Position numbers and translations under genes: made by a program. From Lachnospiraceae bacterium (lineage in GTDB: Bacteria; Bacillota; Clostridia; Lachnospirales; Lachnospiraceae): a stretch of 53,620 nt of DNA. The notes beneath the pieces were generated by a model. That model saw only the letters and a list, made by a program, of their open reading frames with translations, ran no database searches and was not told the origin of the DNA. The stretch lies in NCBI GenBank assembly GCA_014804755.1, contig JAAUZE010000016.1:13105-66724 (forward strand), written 5' to 3'. This document shows, one piece after another, positions 51,217 to 53,620 of the stretch. Positions within the stretch are counted from its first letter, which is position 1; the number at the start of each line of letters is the position of its first letter.

Positions 51217-53259
51217 ATGTCGGACAAAAAAGAGGATATGCAGCAAAAAGACAATATGACGGGCGGAAACGAAAAAAAGGCAGGATATGTCATTGCCGTT
51301 ATTTTTGCGACAGTGCTGGGCATGATCGTCGGTGCAGGAGGCACTCTGTTCGTTACGAGGAATGTCTGGGGCGGAAAGCAAGCGGTCACGCAGGTTGCAA
51401 AGCAAGAGGACGATAGTGAGGAGACCGGTCAGGAAAACGCTCTGGCAGAGGATGGCGGGGAGCCGGCAGCGGCAGGAATCGAAGAGGAAATAAGCGAGAT
51501 CATGAATCTGGCGGAGATATGTATGGAAGCGGGAGAGTATGAAAATGCGCTGGCGTATTACGAAAATGTGTTGGCGTTGGATGCTGCTTTTGCGGAGGCA
51601 TATCGGAAGCTAGCGGAAATTTACATGATCTTGGGAAACGATACGGAAGCGGTCGGGATCTTAAACGAGGGGATCGGGAAAAGTCGGGAGTCAGACGCCG
51701 AAATGCTGAGAGATCAGCTTGTAAGCGAACTGATGAGTCTGGCGGAGACCTGCTTTGAAACGGGTGCGTATGAGGATGCGCTGGCATATTATGGCAATGT
51801 GCTGACAACGGAAATTGATTTTGCGGAGGCATATCAAAAGCTGGCGGAAATTTATATGATTTTGGAAAACTATGCGGAAGCGGTCAGGGTTTTAAGCGAG
51901 GGAATAGGAGAAAGCCAAGAGGCGGATGCTGAAATGCTGAGAGAACAGCTTGTGGAGGTGTATCTGCGGGAAGCGGACGCATGGCTGGCAGCGGGCGATT
52001 ACGAGCAAGCACTTATAGCATTGCGGGAAGGCGTGGAGACTACGGGAGCGGAGAGGCTGTCGGATCGGGAGCAGGATGTGAGGGGGAGAGTGAAGCCTGT
52101 AAAGGAATCTGCGTATAACAGCGATGGCAGTTTCTTGGGGTGGGAGGAATACGAATATGACGCGAACGGGAATGAGATTAAGGGAGTTTCCTATGACAGC
52201 GATGGCAGTTTGTTGCGGTGGTATGAATGCGAATATGACGCGAACGGGAATTTGATTAAGGGATCTGTGTATGACAGCGATGGAAGTTTGTTGCGGTGGT
52301 ATGAATGCGAATATGACGCGAACGGAAATCGGATTAAGCAATCTTACTATAACAGCGATGGCAGGCTGTTGTGGTGGTATGAATGCGAATATGACGCGAA
52401 CGGGAATTTGATTAAGAGAGTTGGTTACGCTGGCAGTTTTGGGTGGTATGAATACGAATATGACGCGATCGGGAATCAGATTAAGGGAACAACTCACTAT
52501 GCCAGCCCTAGCAGTTTCTTGGGGTGGGAGGAATACGAATATGACGCGAACGGGAATGAGATTAAGGGAGTTTCCTATGACAGCGATGGCAGTTTGTTGT
52601 GGTGGCATGAATACGAATATGACGTGAACGGGAATGAGATTAAGGAAGCTTCCTATGAAGGCAGTGGCATTTTGATTTCGTGGGGTGAATACGAATATGC
52701 GTACATAGGTGAATATGCAGAACCTGAGACGTTGGCGCTGACGGAGAAAGAAATAGATGTGCTTGTACATATTGGTCGCGTATTGAGATCGAGTGTGAGG
52801 GGGACGCTTTATGCATGGCAAATCAAAGAAGAAATAGAAAATAGTCTTTATAATGATACCTTCTTTTGTATAACTGAAGATTATGGCGGAGAAGATAGGG
52901 GAGATTATCGCTATTGGTACTTTGATGTAGATACGCTTAATGAGATATGCGATAGTTTGAATATCGTGTATGATTTTACGAGAGTATATCGAGAGAATTA
53001 TTGGAATGAGTGGATGGATTTTATTGGGAGCGGCGCGTATTATGAAGAGGGACAGCTTGTCATATATTGCTATGACGCGGTGCCGCCGCAAAGCTTTCAG
53101 TTGGATGAAATCTATAAGGAAGATGGCTATTGGAAGCTGCGGCTTGTGAGTATCGGCGGTGGGGAACAGCCGAACAGTTATTATAGCATATGGCTGCGAT
53201 CGGTAAACAATGAGTTGGGATATGAAATAGATCGGTATACATTTGATTATGAAAGGTGA
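51217..53259 (+). CDS. Membrane protein with TPR and YD repeats
   Basis: A 680-residue protein. A charged start and one membrane segment (about 20-46) are followed by TPR-like pairs at about 90-145 and 165-225 (G-E-Y-E-N-A-L-A-Y-Y-E-N-V-L, then A-E-A-Y-R-K-L-A-E-I-Y) and a third at about 240-270. About eight YD repeats lie at about 295-500 (Y-E-Y-D-A-N-G-N, then S-D-G-S-L-L). A 180-residue C-terminal domain ends the protein. Of three adjacent ATGs the one at 51217 is best spaced (7 bases) from GGGAGG. Repeats match those of the sigma fusion in type and nearly in base sequence, suggesting gene conversion or shared origin. Confidence 0.7.
   Translation: MSDKKEDMQQKDNMTGGNEKKAGYVIAVIFATVLGMIVGAGGTLFVTRNVWGGKQAVTQVAKQEDDSEETGQENALAEDGGEPAAAGIEEEISEIMNLAEICMEAGEYENALAYYENVLALDAAFAEAYRKLAEIYMILGNDTEAVGILNEGIGKSRESDAEMLRDQLVSELMSLAETCFETGAYEDALAYYGNVLTTEIDFAEAYQKLAEIYMILENYAEAVRVLSEGIGESQEADAEMLREQLVEVYLREADAWLAAGDYEQALIALREGVETTGAERLSDREQDVRGRVKPVKESAYNSDGSFLGWEEYEYDANGNEIKGVSYDSDGSLLRWYECEYDANGNLIKGSVYDSDGSLLRWYECEYDANGNRIKQSYYNSDGRLLWWYECEYDANGNLIKRVGYAGSFGWYEYEYDAIGNQIKGTTHYASPSSFLGWEEYEYDANGNEIKGVSYDSDGSLLWWHEYEYDVNGNEIKEASYEGSGILISWGEYEYAYIGEYAEPETLALTEKEIDVLVHIGRVLRSSVRGTLYAWQIKEEIENSLYNDTFFCITEDYGGEDRGDYRYWYFDVDTLNEICDSLNIVYDFTRVYRENYWNEWMDFIGSGAYYEEGQLVIYCYDAVPPQSFQLDEIYKEDGYWKLRLVSIGGGEQPNSYYSIWLRSVNNELGYEIDRYTFDYER
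52117..52700 (+). repeat. Tandem YD-repeat coding DNA in the TPR protein gene
   Basis: About eight units of 66-78 bases with the near-constant block GAATATGACGCGAACGGGAA. Some units are identical over 60 bases or more (for example 52129-52215 and 52519-52605). It is coding, not CRISPR, since units are adjacent and stay in frame. Confidence 0.85.
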
Positions 53260-53350
53260 GTGTTTTTTTGTAAAATGGTGTGGAAATCAAAGGGCTGTCA
53301 ATACAAAAAGATCAGTCAATCTTTGCTGTAAAATTCACATGTTATTTTTC

Positions 53351-53379
53351 TTGCTAATGATCTGCGGATTGCATATAAT
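53351..53379 (+). promoter_or_regulatory. Sigma-A promoter of the antitoxin-like gene
   Basis: TTGCTA at 53351-53356 and TATAAT at 53374-53379 with 17-base spacing, directly before the AAAGGAG ribosome site. Confidence 0.65.
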
Positions 53380-53392
53380 AAGTGCAAAGGAG

Positions 53393-53620
53393 ATGATGAC
53401 TTTGCCCAATATTAAGCCAATATCTGATTTGAGAAATTATACAGAAGTATTAAAAGAAGTAAGAACAAACCAACCGGTGTATCTGACCCGGAATGGTCGG
53501 GGGGGGGCATACGCCATTGTGGATATTGATGAGTTGGATCGATTAAAAGCAACAATTCAGCTTTTGACAAAACTGGAAGAAGGAGAGCAGTCTGCCAGAG
53601 AAAAGGGTTGGTTAACAGCG
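53393..53620 (+). CDS. Phd/YefM-family antitoxin (partial, runs off the window)
   Basis: At least 75 residues are present with no stop before the window end. The N-terminal DNA-binding fold is clear: I-K-P-I-S-D-L-R-N-Y, V-L-K-E-V, P-V-Y-L-T-R-N-G-R-G, A-I-V-D-I-D-E-L-D. AAAGGAG abuts the first ATG (53393); the second at 53396 gives similar protein. A run of nine G's at 53499-53507 lies in the codons of R-G-G. A toxin gene (RelE or Doc type) is expected just beyond the edge. Confidence 0.8.
   Translation, partial: MMTLPNIKPISDLRNYTEVLKEVRTNQPVYLTRNGRGGAYAIVDIDELDRLKATIQLLTKLEEGEQSAREKGWLTA

Noticed and set aside
52117-52700. Regularly spaced repeats that could suggest a CRISPR array
   Set aside because: Units are adjacent, in frame and diverge as protein repeats; there are no unique spacers and no cas genes.

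Overview
The window looks like a chromosomal segment of a spore-forming Clostridia bacterium, most probably a Lachnospiraceae member. This rests on strong AGGAGG ribosome sites, a SpoVAD homologue behind a sigma-G-like promoter, DUF5696/Yip1-type sugar-import cassettes, a Rpn-type nuclease with the Lachnospiraceae-style Y-E-H-Q-S-T core, and many small lipoproteins with repeated CxxC or YD motifs. Placement is from sequence style and family knowledge only.

Region 1 (1-15 kb) is mixed housekeeping and accessory DNA. It holds a lipoprotein / large ABC permease / ABC ATPase operon, a five-gene tRNA operon (Glu, CAT-anticodon Met or Ile2, Asp, Val, Leu) with its own promoter and terminator, an orphan hybrid histidine kinase, a lone spoVAD, a BlaI-BlaR1-like repressor/protease pair with paired operators, thioredoxin, and branched-chain aminotransferase.

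Region 2 (13.9-40.4 kb) is an arabinan/arabino-oligosaccharide locus. A divergent ArsR-type regulator with a large C-terminal domain faces a GH51 arabinofuranosidase. Then come two complete sets of sugar ABC permeases and binding proteins, without an ATPase, interleaved with a NHL-TPR-Yip1 membrane protein and a DUF5696 protein. A LamG-like lipoprotein, a GH43, a FGGY kinase (probable ribulokinase), AraD, a small Cys-rich DUF6171-type protein, a GH27, a membrane-anchored GH43 and a cytosolic GH43 follow. The implied route is surface cleavage by the anchored GH43, capture by the binding proteins and lipoprotein, import, intracellular trimming by GH51/GH43/GH27, then phosphorylation and epimerisation to xylulose-5-phosphate. 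L-arabinose isomerase and the importer ATPase are not in the window.

Region 3 (40.4-53.6 kb) is accessory. It has membrane metallophosphoesterases, a Rpn-family nuclease with a long structured leader, a Nudix hydrolase, two copies of a small convergent-RNA element (one intact, one truncated), and a sigma factor fused through a membrane segment to extracytoplasmic YD repeats. An XRE repressor, a CxxC-repeat lipoprotein, a zinc-ribbon membrane protein, a propeller-like exported protein, a TPR protein carrying the same kind of YD repeats, and the start of a Phd-type antitoxin gene follow. A conserved ECF-like promoter motif occurs before the sigma gene and once more about 2 kb downstream. The membrane-tethered sigma/YD system and the double importer cassette are the best candidates for poorly described biology.
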